Assembly (NCBI GenBank): GCA_958299035.1
Contig: CATQJL010000001.1
Coordinates: 49,540,461-49,604,460, forward strand
Origin: Cylicocyclus nassatus
Taxonomy: Eukaryota; Nematoda; Chromadorea; Rhabditida; Strongylidae
Direction: 5' to 3'
DNA length: 64,000 bases
Shown here in pieces: positions 36,335 through 47,779 of this stretch. The position numbers and the translations under genes are program-made. Every line of letters begins with the position of its first letter. The stretch's first letter is position 1. Under the pieces are notes generated by a model. The model was not told the origin of the DNA, ran no database searches, and saw only the letters and a list, made by a program, of their open reading frames with translations.

Positions 36335-37880
36335 CTAGATTCCGTTCAGAGTTGCCCGACTTGTGCGGGCGCTGCTTCAGCAACTTGAGCCTTGTTGTTT
36401 GACATAAGTTACTTAATTTGAGCTGTTTTGATATCAAAATGAGAACTGTATCTTTGTAAACAATCGATCTCGATTAGTTGCGAAAATTTTTCCAGACGGC
36501 TTTGTTGATTACACTTTGGAGTTCATACTTTGCGCACGGCCATATGTTATCAAAGAAGCTGCATTTTTCAAAGCATAACCAGTAAAAACAGCCATATTCC
36601 ATAACTTTCTCAGAAGACGAAGTGTGACCGATTTGTCGATAGGAGGTGATCTCAGAGAAATAAATTTTTTTAAAGTCTTCTTCTGCTGCCAACTCTTAGC
36701 AATAGATAAAAATATTGACACAAGGTTTACATCAGATGAAGCTGTTTTCCGACCCAGCTGCACATGGGATTCGCTACATGCACAGAAGATGAAATTAATA
36801 GGTGGTTCCGAAAGTGATGTCTCTTTCAAATAAACGCCACAATTTGTGGAACAAAGATTTCTAGGAGATCTTGCAGCAATGCAGCTTTTCATCCTCTTTC
36901 TATTGTTTATGGATACACTGTAGCATAGTCAATGAGCTCTCGGAACATCAAAACACTGTAAGGACATTGTAAGACGAAAACCACTTTTTCCCCTTTTATA
37001 GCTTGCTTCTCACTACTAAAACCATTTCTTTGATGCTATCAAATTTCATATTTGCTCGACTCAAACCTCACAGAATACCAAACGATGACCAACTCAGATG
37101 TCATTCGATGCAATTGTCTCTTCTCTTTCTCACGGTGTCTTTTCTCCCCAATTACAGAGTGCTCGGTACTTAAATAATCAAAATTTATGTTTTTGAAATA
37201 CCCCAAACCTTAAAAATTTTAAAATTCGATTTTTCGTGTCTGGAAACCCTTATTTGCTCTGTTAGTAAGTGCTAAAACATAGTTTATTTTTGAAAGTTTA
37301 AATTCGGATGATTTAGTGGTGTTTGACTCGTTTGTGCTCGAGATAGACCTTCTAAAATTCGGTAGTTTCTAAGTCAGTCAAACACCAGTAATATTGTATC
37401 ACAAACTTGCAACAAGCTATAAAAAAGGAGAAAAAATTGTTTTATTTTTTGTTTGGTCTGCCCTATCCATCCGCTGTTTGGACTTCTTCGGAAGTTTTGT
37501 ATGAAAATTCAGAGAAATAATGGAACTTGTCAAAATGCATGGGTGGCAGATGGAAATTTTTCAAGAGCTCATTGATATTGCTGTGTTGATTTTATGATTA
37601 TTAGAAGGAGGTGAAATAGGGTATCGCATACTGCCAGAATATCTCGGAAAACTTTGTTTTACGAGATGTGGGTTTTCTTTGAAAAAAGGACATCACATCC
37701 GGAACGACCCAATAGTTAAACTTATTGCTAACCGTGATATCGCTCAGTTTTATTCCTGCCGTCAGTTAGTGCGGAAGAACAAAACAGTACACCGGCATTT
37801 ACATTCTTTAAAATTTGTCCAGTTCATGCATAAAGGAAATTCTGACGCGGCCTCGACAAGTTTAGTAAGACTGTGAAGTG
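36335..37880. other. Upstream region of the ion-channel gene
   Basis: Should hold the missing signal-peptide exon and promoter. Open frames at 36509-36892 (minus) and 36624-36833 (plus) overlap each other and neither gives an in-phase donor to 36334. Not resolved. Confidence 0.4.
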
Positions 37881-37885
37881 TATAA

Positions 37886-38088
37886 GGCCTCGGACAGAGT
37901 TCACGCGATTTGATCGTCGCGATTTAATCGCCGCGATTTTCATTCATTTTCATTTTACATTCAAAAATTTCGAACTGGAAAAGTATCACAACCGAAATGC
38001 AAGCTGATCGGCATGCAATGAACTCGTAACAGTTGTCTTGTAGCGGTTGAATTGCGACGATCAAATCGCGTGAACTCTGCCCGAGGCC
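37886..38088. mobile_element. Harbinger-like MITE, copy 3
   Basis: Ends GGCCTCGGACAGAG...CTGCCCGAGGCC with TAA at 37883-37885 and 38089-38091. Confidence 0.8.
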
Positions 38089-38091
38089 TAA

Positions 38092-38289
38092 GGCCCCGGG
38101 CAGACTTCACGCGACTTAATCGTCGCGATCTAATTGCCAAGATTTCCATTCATTTTCATTTCACATTCAAAAATTTCGGAAAAGTATCACACCGAATGCA
38201 AGTTGATCGGCATGGAATGATGTTGTAAAGTTGTCTCGTCGCGATTCAGTCGCGACGATCAAATCGCGTGAACTCTGCCCGAGGAGGCC
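38092..38289. mobile_element. Harbinger-like MITE, copy 4, adjoining copy 3
   Basis: Ends GGCCCCGGGCAGAC...GCCCGAGGAGGCC with TAA at 38089-38091 (shared with copy 3) and 38290-38292. Confidence 0.8.
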
Positions 38290-38351
38290 TAAAGCGTACG
38301 AACCTTGCATTTGAATTTGTCTTGATTACAGCTCCAGTAACGTTTCGTTTA

Positions 38352-39274
38352 TTGAGTCGTCCCCCCAAAAAAACGGCGAATCTTTGAATCAAGCGCCTTC
38401 GAGTGGAGTAGTTGAGCCTCCGCCGACGCAACTTTTCTTTCTTTCACGTTTAGTATTTTCAAGTTGGACTTCGAGCACTCACAAAAAATTTGCCGTTTTT
38501 AACTGGCTACCGTCACCACGCCTAGATTCAGCCATTTTTGGAAATTTTGTGCGTGCAGATAAAGCAAACCCTAAAGTAAACAAGACAATCCACATGAAGT
38601 GTAACGGGCTGCAAAAAGTCCATTTTGATCTAATTCATGCCATGTTTTTAACATCCTTCTTCTTTACATTCTTTTGCCCCAGATTTAGCCAAGAGAGAAT
38701 CCATTATCAATTGCATCTTATAAAAAATTTCTGTCTATTGAATGAAGACAAAAACTTGTAATTTCACACAGTCCTTTCATGATGAAAACCTCTTCGCGTC
38801 ACTGTTCGCGTGCACCACCTGCAAGACCCGTTCTTCGAGCTTTCGGGTTATTTTTCGATTCATGAAAATCTTTCCGAAAAATCCTGTTCTTTCCAAACCT
38901 TCTTTCCAAACCATATTAGTCCATGGCTATCTATTATTCAAAAAACCTTTTGAAGGCATATAATATTGATCAGAGTGAGTTGGACAACAGAATTGCGCGC
39001 TTCAAAACAAAGATTGATCATCCAAGTTCAGTCACCCCGTACTGATCTGAAAGGAATTGTCAGTGCCGTTGAAGAAATGATTTGCCAAATTGATGAGCCT
39101 CAATGAAACGTGTGAGAGGACTCTCGCCATGTAGCTGTTAACATGTTTCTTGAAGGTCTTTGATGAGTCGGTATCAGAAAAAATTACAAGGTTTGAATCT
39201 TCTTGAAATCGTGAATTTCTGCAGGATTCGGCGTCCGACAATACGGACGCGACACCACTTCCGGGACAACCTAA
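38352..39274. mobile_element. Probable mariner-type element, decayed ends
   Basis: The left end TTGAGTCGTCCC and the right end (inverted TTAGGTTGTCCCGG) fit this group, with TA outside. The ends are less alike than in other copies. A 125-codon frame at 38384-38761 lies inside and is unrecognised. Confidence 0.4.
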
Positions 39275-39483
39275 TAGGTCCGCAAATGAGCTAACCTACA
39301 TTAAGGGAGAACTTCATATGTAAGCCAGCAGTACGGAATGGTGCCTGAAGGTTGACAAGAGAGTTTGCGGGAAGAGGAAAAATTAGCGATCAAACGGTGT
39401 GTACCTACCAAACACTATATGAAAATCATGTGTTTACTTGTAGTGCAATAGTGCTATTCCTCACTTCTTTCAATGATTTCAAC

Positions 39484-39559
39484 ATTCCTATGTCAGTGAT
39501 TGGCACTGTGATTTTTTGAAAATTCCTATGTCAGTGATTGGCACTGTGATTATTTGAAA
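39484..39559. repeat. Tandem duplication, about 38-bp unit
   Basis: ATTCCTATGTCAGTGATTGG is repeated once, with its following bases, head to tail. Confidence 0.85.
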
Positions 39560-39770
39560 AAAATTACATATGATGCAACGACGACTTAGGGCCGCATGCA
39601 TTAAAATCCCGGTTGGGAGGGGATTTCATTTTCAAAGGAAACTTCATATCTTGAAGCTCCAGATATCTGGAATTCACGCCTATAACCCATCCGTAAGTAT
39701 TCTCACCATACTTCTCTATGGGCATATTGAATGAGGGAAAGAAAGTACATGTTACATTCTCTATAATATA

Positions 39771-40716
39771 TTAGGTTGTCCGGAAATTAATGCCCGTTTT
39801 TAATTTCAACCGCAATAAGTCATGAACTTCTTATATCTAAATAGGTTGCAAAGTATCATTCGATAGAGCAAAGCAAGCTCCACAAGATGGCGGCTTTGAT
39901 TTAGGAACAGCTCTGATCTACGGCAAGTTTCGAGCCAAAGACTAAAAGGACTCAACTGCCCAAAAAAATTGAAGAAAATCATTACTCATCATAAAAATCC
40001 TACAAAAATTCAACTTGCTCACGTAAACACTATCCACATAAAACATCTATATACGCCGTTGCCGTATTTTTTTCTCTCTTAGAAATCAAGAAATCGGAAA
40101 TTTTCGTGCATTGCCAAAGTGGTGTTGTGCAGTTTCCACATAGGTAGTTCTGTACTACTACAAACCTGTAGAAGTACAAACGTAAATTTTCAGCTCTCTA
40201 CAAGCTTTAGTCCTTGAGAAATTTGAATTCTAGCTTGGGCCAGCTAACTAGGAAAAGCTATGGGTATTTTTCGAGAACTAAAGCTTGTAGAGAGCTGAAA
40301 ATTCAAGTCTGTACTTCTACAGGCTTGTGGTATACAATTACCTATGTGGGAACTTCACAAAATCACTTTGGCAAATGCACGAAAATTTCCGTTTTCTTGA
40401 TTCCTAACGGAAGAAAAAATACGGCAAAGGCGTATGTAGATGTTTTATGTAGATAGTGTTTACGTGAGCTAGTAAGAATTTTCGTAGGATTTTTTATGAA
40501 CTGAGTTTCGATTTTTTCAATTTTTCGGGCTGCTGAGTCTTTTTAGTTTTTGGCTCAAAGCTCGAAGTGGATGAGAGCTGTTGCAAAGCAAGATGGCCCT
40601 CTTGCAGAGCTTGCTTTGCTTCATCCAATGTTACTTTGCAACCTATTTAGAAGTAAAAAGTGCATGAATTATTGCGGTTAAAATTTAAAACGGGCATTAA
40701 TTTCCGGACAACCTAA
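39771..40716. mobile_element. Mariner-ended foldback element, 946 bp
   Basis: Perfectly inverted ends TTAGGTTGTCCGGAAATTAA, TA duplications at 39769-39770 and 40717-40718. The two arms of roughly 440 bases are diverged inverted copies along their whole length. The central spacer is about 60 bases. Confidence 0.85.
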
Positions 40717-40721
40717 TAGTA

Positions 40722-41346
40722 TACAGGGTGTCCCAAAAGAATGTGAACGCTATTTGATTGTTGATAGCTCCGTTGCTTTCAAGTCTTTCGCCGAGCTTGA
40801 GGCAACATTCTGCAGAGCGACGTTGAACTTAGATTTGTAGCATGGAGCGGATCACCGATTGCTGTTCGCTACTGTAGGATTACGGTATGAGCTTCTAGCA
40901 TGTGGGGTTATTGTGAAATATGCCATTTAACAAAAGTTTTTTCAAAAAATCTGAAAAATCGTGTACTAGGGTTTTCTTGCACGCTGATTCCATTGCACAA
41001 CCTTTTACGAGTGTTTTTGCTTTTTTGACGGTGTAGTCACATTTCGGACAAATGCTAGAGATTCAGTTATTGCTGTTTACCTGGGATAACCTTGGAAAGA
41101 AGCATTACAGCATAGTGAAAATTTCATATTCGAGATTAGAGGCTTCTATTAGCACAGTGTAGAAGTTTTTGGGCTTGTTCATACCGTAATCCTACAGTAG
41201 CGAACAGCAATCGGTGACCCGCTCCATGCTACAAATCTAAGTTCAACCTCGCTCTGCAGAACGTTGCCTCAAGCTCGGCGAAAGACTTGAAAGCAACGGA
41301 GCTATCAACAATCAAATAGTGTTCACATTCTTTTGGGACACCCTGT
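40722..41346. mobile_element. Foldback element with ACAGGGTGTCCC ends, 625 bp
   Basis: The arms (about 40722-40890 and 41177-41346) are near-perfect inverted repeats starting ACAGGGTGTCCCAAAAGAAT. It begins only six bases after the previous element. Confidence 0.85.
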
Positions 41347-41379
41347 TTACTATAATATGGAAAATGTAACTTGTACTTC

Positions 41380-41465
41380 CCTTGCTTTCATCTCTTTCGC
41401 CGAGCTTTAGGCAACATTCTATAGAGCGAGGTTTAACTTAGATTTACAGTATAGAACAAATCAAC
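41380..41465. repeat. Fragment of the same foldback family
   Basis: An 85-base diverged copy of the left-arm interior (CTTTCGCCGAGCTT, AACATTCT, AACTTAGATTT) just outside the right end of the full element. Confidence 0.75.
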
Positions 41466-41469
41466 AGCC

Positions 41470-43100
41470 GCCCTTCATTACTTCTCGCTCCCTTTCAGCA
41501 AGTTTGAATGAATGATGACGGGAATACGGATGTATAAACAGCGCGAAATCTATTTCTGGAGGCTCCAAGTTATGAAACTTTCTTTTAAGCTGCGATCCCC
41601 TCTACGGCGAGGATGTTAGTGCATAAGGCCCTTGATGATTTTATAATGAGCGGAATCAGCGATAGATGTAGGAAAATCACTCGAACTACAGCGATCAAGC
41701 AAGCTCTCTTTTTGGAACTCTTAGAAAATACTGATCTAATCCGATGCTTCGATAAGAGAGTGTGATTTTTTGAAGAATGTTTGTGAAATTTGTTTCGTTG
41801 CTGTTTGTTTTCCTGAAGAAGATATTTCACGACGACGCCAGATTTGGGCTGTTCAGATAGAAGGAATAGGGTTAGATACTTGTGCTATAGTGACTCTTTT
41901 GGATGTTACTGTACTGTTACTGTAACGCCTTTCTAATGCCTTTCCTGGCAAGCTGCACGAAAGTACCAAAACTCAACTTTTCTTCTTCCACTTCTACCTC
42001 TGCAACCTGTGCTCATAGCAAACCTCTTATCAGCTTAGATTGAGGAGTATGTCAATTCAGTTAAATTGAGTTGAAGTAGTCTTAACTTGTATTGAACTCG
42101 ACTACTCACACAATCAAGTTCTAGTTATGCGTACTGAGCTGAGAACAGCCCGATCATCTCCGCGGACATTATGCTGCCGTGAATTCAGTTTAAGTTGTGA
42201 ATATAGCTCAAGAAAATAGACTGCACAAGAGGTGAATCAAGGAGTAATGGTAGGCTTTTTTGCAAAAGAGCAAAGTTTTGGAGCTCAGGTCGGAGGCCAA
42301 CAAAACGTATCGGTGGGTTGTTTCTGCTCATTTGAAAATGCTCCTCAGCTTTTGATGGGCAATAAAAGTCATCAATTCTCTTTTGTTATGATTCTGTTAA
42401 TTGACCAGCCAATTGAGCACAGTTTAGTGTGCCATAATTGTTAGGGTCCCGCCATAAAAAGAGCAATCTTTTACACTGGCCAGTCTCACACATAAATCTA
42501 GGTTAATACTAACGCTTGGAGGTTGAAGGCCAGGCTTGGAGGTTGAGTCACTTTAAGCCAGTTCAAAACCGAGAGACAAAAGATTTACGAGCGTTCGAAT
42601 GGTGTGCAGTCAATTTTGATCACTTCACCACCCTCAATGCCTTGGCATTATTGTGCGAAGCATTGGTACTGGAGGCCGAGTTCAGCTGACAACTTTCCAG
42701 GAAGTACAACGCAAAAGTTCGTACCTGCGCAACTGACTAAGCAGCCATGTTTAGCTTTTCTATCGCCACCTTTTTGTAGATGACTTACACGTTACTACTC
42801 ATGCAGGTATATTGTAGGAAATCTTCTGTACGAATAGACTAACCCAGCAATTATCAATTCCCAGCAGTTATGGTAGGGATACATGTGATTTGCATGCACA
42901 TCGAAAGAAGAAAGTGTCGGCAATGAAAGTGGTTTTTCTTCTAGAGATTACGATAAAATCCACTCTGTTTAAGAAGAAAGCAGTATTTATGCACCTATCA
43001 ATCAGGTATATTCATGCAGATCAAGGCAACTTTTTTATGACCAAAAAGTAAACAAGCTCTCTTTTAATTCTGATACATCATCATTTAACCTTTGATTCAA
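41470..43100. other. No supportable gene
   Basis: A 70-codon plus-strand frame at 42232-42444 (VGFFAKEQSFGAQVGG) is protein-like but isolated. Confidence 0.4.
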
Positions 43101-43139
43101 AATTAGCGGCTGCAAGGCGGGGCTTTGCGACCTAATTAA

Positions 43140-43541
43140 ACAGTGGGTCGGCAAACCCCAACAGCTCAAAATATTAACGCGGTAGACTCCTTATTGCCCA
43201 ATTATGAAAACAGTGCAATTCCGGTTGCAGCATGCCTTCCATGCCGAAAAAATTGGTCTCAAACTTACACGCGCAAGCGATTCTTACACGCATCCGGACG
43301 AGTTGGAAATTTCCTTCTCACCATTGGAGGCTGCCCCCCGCAATGCTATAAATATTGGGTTCTGAAACGATTCGGCGTCATCAGCCTTGCTGCAGTCGTC
43401 CAATTCCAAAGGGAAGGGCATTGAAAAACGCTCGTTTTCGGCGTTTTCAAGCTCTCAAAAGTGGATTTTCGGAATCAGCATATTGAATAACCTCAGGTAA
43501 GCGAAAATTTGATTAGGTTGAGATTTGCCCAGCCACTGCCT
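43140..43541. mobile_element. TTAA-flanked AGGCAG-family element, decayed left end
   Basis: Right end AGCCACTGCCT|TTAA. The left end is TTAA|ACAGTGGGTCGGC. The right arm resembles the right arm of 56886-57340 (TTTTCGG, AATCAGCATA, GTAAGC blocks). Confidence 0.55.
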
Positions 43542-43545
43542 TTAA

Positions 43546-43992
43546 AGGCAGTACATCGGCAGAATGAGACCCGTGACAAAACAAGGTCACAGGGTAGGAG
43601 CCCCCATATGGAACCTATCGGCCAATGTCCGATCTTTCTCTGCCACTTCTAACCCCCGAAATTTCAGAGCGAAAGCAGCGCTCATCTCCTCTCCTCTCCG
43701 AACCCGCCCACCACATGGACGAGTGAACGCGAAGCCCGTCATGGCGAAGACGCAGAGTCGTTGCGGGACCTCATGCTTATAGCATTGCGGCTGGCGCTCT
43801 GACCGCGGAAGTCATTCGTCCATGGGGTGGGCGGGTTCGGAGAGGAGAGGAGATGAGCGCTGCTTTCGCTCTGAAATTTCGGGGGTTAGAAGTGGCAGAG
43901 AAAGATCGGACTTTGGCCGATAGGTTCCATATGGGGGCTCCTACCCTGTGACCTTGTTTTGTCACGGGTCTCATTCTGCCAATGTACTGCCT
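43546..43992. mobile_element. TTAA-flanked palindromic MITE, 447 bp
   Basis: Ends AGGCAGTACAT...ATGTACTGCCT, TTAA on both sides, arms of about 170 bases nearly perfectly inverted. Matching open frames on both strands (MRPVTKQGHRVG) are a consequence of the palindrome. Confidence 0.88.
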
Positions 43993-44783
43993 TTAAGGCC
44001 TCACCGCGCGTGCTCTCTGATCATTAGGCCTTAATCAGGTCACGAAGCCCCGCCTTCCAGCCGCCAAGCCAGTTGAATCAATGGCTACAAGACCAAACGA
44101 AATTACTTGGGCGGCAGATATGCACTTACCTCTAGTATCAACTGGCGGCACATCCTTATTGTATCCAGAGAATAAATGAGAGATCAATCTATCCTGGCTT
44201 TTGTGAAACGACATTTTCGTCTCTAATATTAAGATAAAGAAAAGACAATGACCATGTCTATCTTTGCGTAACCGTTCCCAAACCGTTGGGAACGGTCACC
44301 AAAAACTCTTACCGTTGCCGTGTGTCATTGCTTTTGATAAAATAAGTAGAGACACCAACAAAAACAGAATAAGCCGCATAACGAGCTTCTTATCACGAAT
44401 GAATGCAACAGCATCCGAAGTCTTTGTATGTTTGTCATGTAATCGGACACTGCAACTTCTTCGCTTGAAAAACTATGCGTAGGCATGCGAAAGCACAAAA
44501 TACGATCTGTGCCAATGCTTGTTGGGCTTTTATACCGTATCCCAAAATTCGATCTTCCGCTGTGCAACGTCACGCGCAGGCAACGCGAAACGCGTATCGA
44601 TCTGGCGCAGGTACTGAATATCTCTAATCGCCAATAAACGTTCGTTTAGGTTGTTCATTAGTTTTTTTGAATCTATGGAAGGGCGCTCTATTCCATCGCT
44701 ACGCAGGCCAAACGGAAGCGGCTAGAACTATTCGTGTAAGGTAACTTGCAGAAGGATTACATATCATCAGATTGTGAAAGTAT

Positions 44784-46520
44784 AGTCGAGTAGATTTTCC
44801 GCTTAAGTGAAATGCGGTAAAATTTGCGCGTGAACAACTACAGTGCTGGCCATAGCTATAAAGCCACCGTAAAAAATCACAGTAATTTGTCCTGTGTCGA
44901 ACAAAATTGTCCAAAAACCACCATCCTATTTGTAAACTAACGTTATAGCACTGCTCAGAACGGCTCCCAATTTTATTGGTTTTGGCTGGAGAAAAATTGA
45001 AAAATTTGAAAAAACGTGTTCCGAAGGCTGGCCATAGCTATAAGGCCACCTCCTATTTTCAAGCAATTCTACATCCTTTAAATCTAGAATTTTTTGTGCA
45101 GTTACAGCATCAAAATATAAAGCATTTTTTACACCCAGGTGCTGTCGCCTTTCGAAAAGAAAATTTATATTGCATTTTTTGCTTCAAAATGCATAAAAAG
45201 TCACATTGCTGCAAAAAACTGCTAGTTTACTGAGTTTTCGAGCACTTATTCAACTTGGATGAGGGCATTAGGACTTGCTAAGCTTTTGCTATGAATGTTG
45301 TGAAAGGCGCTTGAGTCAATCCTACGTAGTTGCTTACATCAGTGAGCGAGCCTCAACCGCCTCTTCAGGTAGATGAGCTTTCGAACCACAGAATTTGAGT
45401 TCCGATGTTCGAAAAGCCCTGCTATGTTTTCATTGCGTCGTCTTTACAACGATAAACTTGTGTGCGTTGCCGGAACTTCATCGCAACTCTTAGGATTCCG
45501 GTTACACCTTGAGCACTGTTCTTTCAAAAATCAGTAACACACTGTGGGTAAGCAAGACCCACTCTTACCATTCGATCAAACGAAAAACCGTTCAACACTC
45601 TAATATTCTAGTGTTCTTAACAGTTCCGTAAGATATGTGATGAGGAGTTGAAAAGAGTAAAATTTAGAGTCATGTTACATCTACTGCTCACAACTGAACT
45701 GCAGATGAAGCAATTCGACTTCAACGTTGAAGTTGCGTCCTTTCAAATGTTCTGACAACTTTTGCACTAGTGCGTCGCCTTGCAGATATTGCGCCAACTT
45801 CCGATCAGAAGTTTTTCGCTCGTCGAAAATCGAGTTTTCGACTCAAAAAGCGGGCCTAACCCATGGTAAGGTTGAGGCTCCCTCATTGATATCAGTGACT
45901 AGGCAGGATTGACGCAAGCGCCCTTCACAGCATTTATTGTAAAAGCTTAACAAATCCTAATGCCCTCATCCAAGTTGAATAAGTGCTCGAAGACCCAGTA
46001 AACTAGCAGTTTTTTGCAGCAATGCGACTTTTTATGCATTTTGAAGCAAAAAATGCAATATAAATTTTCTTTTCGAAAGGCGACAGCACCTGGGTGTAAC
46101 AAATGCTTTATATTTTGATGCTGTAACTGCACAAAAAATTCTAGATTTAAAGGATGTAGATTTGCTTGAAAATAGGAGGTGGCCTTATAGCTATGGCCAG
46201 CCTTCGGAACACGTTTTTTCAAATTTTTCAATTTTTCTCCAGCCAAAACCAATAAAATTGGGAGCCGTTCTAAACAGTGCTATAACGTTAGTTTACAAAT
46301 AGGACAGTGGTTTTTTGGACAATTTTGTTTGACACAGGACAAATTACCGTGATGTTTTAGGGTGGCTTTATAGCTATGGCCAGCACTGTAGCTGCGCCTG
46401 TTACGCCGGCCAATTGCGTGCGCAAAAAGCTGACATTACTGGCGTGGCTCTTCACGCGCAAATTTTACCGCATTTTACCTTCAGTGCAAGCACACTATAT
46501 TAAGCGGGAAATCTACTCGA
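44784..46520. repeat. Inverted flanks around the Tc1-like element
   Basis: 44784-44833 and 46447-46520 are inverted copies (GTCGAGTAGATTT, CCGCTT, GCGGTAAAATTTGCGCGTGA). They lie outside the TA duplications, so the Tc1-like element probably sits inside an older palindrome. Confidence 0.7.
44841..46388. mobile_element. Tc1-like foldback element with doubled end motifs, 1,548 bp
   Basis: Ends CAGTGCTGGCCATAGCTATA and inverse, with TA duplications at 44839-44840 and 46389-46390. The first bases match the Tc1 end as I recall it. The core GGCCATAGCTATAA is repeated about 187 bases inside each end in direct orientation, an IR/DR-type layout. Arms of about 490 bases are well matched; the middle is unique. 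No transposase was seen. Confidence 0.85.
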
Positions 46521-46601
46521 CTGTAACGGGGTTTTGAAAAGAATTCTGTTCACCTTGAAATTTGGCCGTAATTTCAACACATTGCTTGAGCACCGTTACT
46601 A

Positions 46602-46809
46602 CAGTCTGCCCCAATCGGGATCAGGCCGAACCGTCGGCTGAATTTGCGCGCTCGCAGCGCTAGGGGATTGCGCTGCATACGCGCGATGTCGCAGAGAGTG
46701 AAGAGATCGAGGAGGGATCAGACTAGCTAGCCGCAGATGTGGCGCGAAACCCTCGCGGCGCGGACTCCCGCCATGCCGATTTTGGCCTGGTTAGGATTGA
46801 GGCAGACTG
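46602..46809. mobile_element. TA-flanked MITE, 208 bp
   Basis: Ends CAGTCTGCCCCAATC...GATTGAGGCAGACTG, TA at 46600-46601 and 46810-46811. GC-rich interior. Confidence 0.78.
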
Positions 46810-47050
46810 TATCTACTGCGCTAAAAGACGGATTGTAGAGCTTTTCACTCATAAACTTTTTTCTGAAAAAATACTTTTGCACTCCTGATTGCCCTAGTTT
46901 GAAAAGCATTTCGCAGATGTGTTGGAATTCCAAATGTGGTGAATAGTTGTCTAAAGCAATATTAACCCACACGCGCAAATAGTCAAGTGTACCCAATTTT
47001 CAAGAGACCAGTGCTTCACTTCTGCTTCGCAGAGGCTACTGCTGGACTTC

Positions 47051-47262
47051 TTCTATACATATACAAAGCTGAGTGTTGGTAAAATGTTAGTTAGTGTGTT
47101 CTTAATAAAAAAATTTGTGAGTGGACGGATCAGCGTCAAACTTTGCACACATATGTTTTCGACACAGATCTCCCCGTAGATTACTTTTCGCGGAGAAAAT
47201 CTCACTCCTTCTATCGATTTATCGACTTTTAAAACAAATGAAGTCTTATCATGTATGATCAA
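47051..47262 (+). mobile_element. Helitron-like start, diverged
   Basis: TCTATACATATACAAAGCTG, then a GGACGGATCAG block, CAAACTTTGCACACATA and a TATCGATTTATCGA block, in the order found from the 5' end of the Helitron-like elements at 34417-34704 and 54222-57836. The 3' end was not located. Confidence 0.4.
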
Positions 47263-47331
47263 ACCAATGACTTTCGTGTAAATAACAGTGACATAACTCT
47301 TTCCATTCCACGAATAGGGAGTTTCGGTAAT

Positions 47332-47733
47332 TTACGGCGATGCGGTCAGAATGTATCTGTCCTGTGTTATTAGAGAGAAGAAAGCCAAAACGCACATAAG
47401 TTGAACCTTTCGAGTTAAGCACCAACTCTGCTCTTTGTTAAGCCAATTGAAGCCACGGTGCAGGCAAAGCTGATCATGACAACAGTTATCTATAATCCTT
47501 CCTCTTGTTCGCATGTTGCTGGCTTTGAGACTCATCGTGCATTGCTGACCATCACGAGTGAATCGCATACAAATACTCATTCGAATAGCTTTTCCATGTA
47601 AGAGCAGTTTTTGGGAACAGTAAACTTTGTGTGGAAGATTAAAAATAGCAAAGTTACTTCCATGAACTACACATGTGAGCAAAAATCTCAACAAATTCCC
47701 ACGATAAAATTGAAAAATCGAAAATCTACGCAA
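47332..47733 (-). CDS. Cys-rich open frame, unrecognised
   Basis: The minus-strand frame is open for 133 codons. It has no canonical ATG at its 5' edge, and an acceptor-like TGTGTAG about 60 bases in could begin an exon. The middle is Cys-rich: YCSQKL, SICMRF, QQCTM, then DNCCHDQLC and SWCL. The spacing does not fit insulin-like or three-finger folds well. The flank at 47051-47262 looks like a Helitron-like end, so this may be repeat-derived. Confidence 0.25.
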   Translation of the reverse strand: MRRFSIFQFYRGNLLRFLLTCVVHGSNFAIFNLPHKVYCSQKLLLHGKAIRMSICMRFTRDGQQCTMSLKASNMRTRGRIIDNCCHDQLCLHRGFNWLNKEQSWCLTRKVQLMCVLAFFSLITQDRYILTASP

Positions 47734-47779
47734 TTATTCCTTTTTGACACCGATTTTGGGTTTGGGCTGAAGTCCGTAG

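Larger units (their letters stand above)
43104..44070. repeat. Older inverted-repeat element containing two TTAA insertions
   Basis: 43104-43139 and about 44031-44069 are inverted copies (CGGCTG, AAGGCGGGGCTT, GACCTxATTAA). The two elements above lie between them, each bounded by TTAA. They therefore inserted into TTAA sites of an older foldback. Confidence 0.65.

Noticed and set aside
43564..43974. Matching frames MRPVTKQGHRVG on both strands
   Set aside because: They are mirror images from the palindromic MITE at 43546-43992.
44976..46252. Matching frames on both strands beginning MVLAGEKLKNLKKR
   Set aside because: They are the two arms of the Tc1-like foldback read in opposite directions, not two genes.
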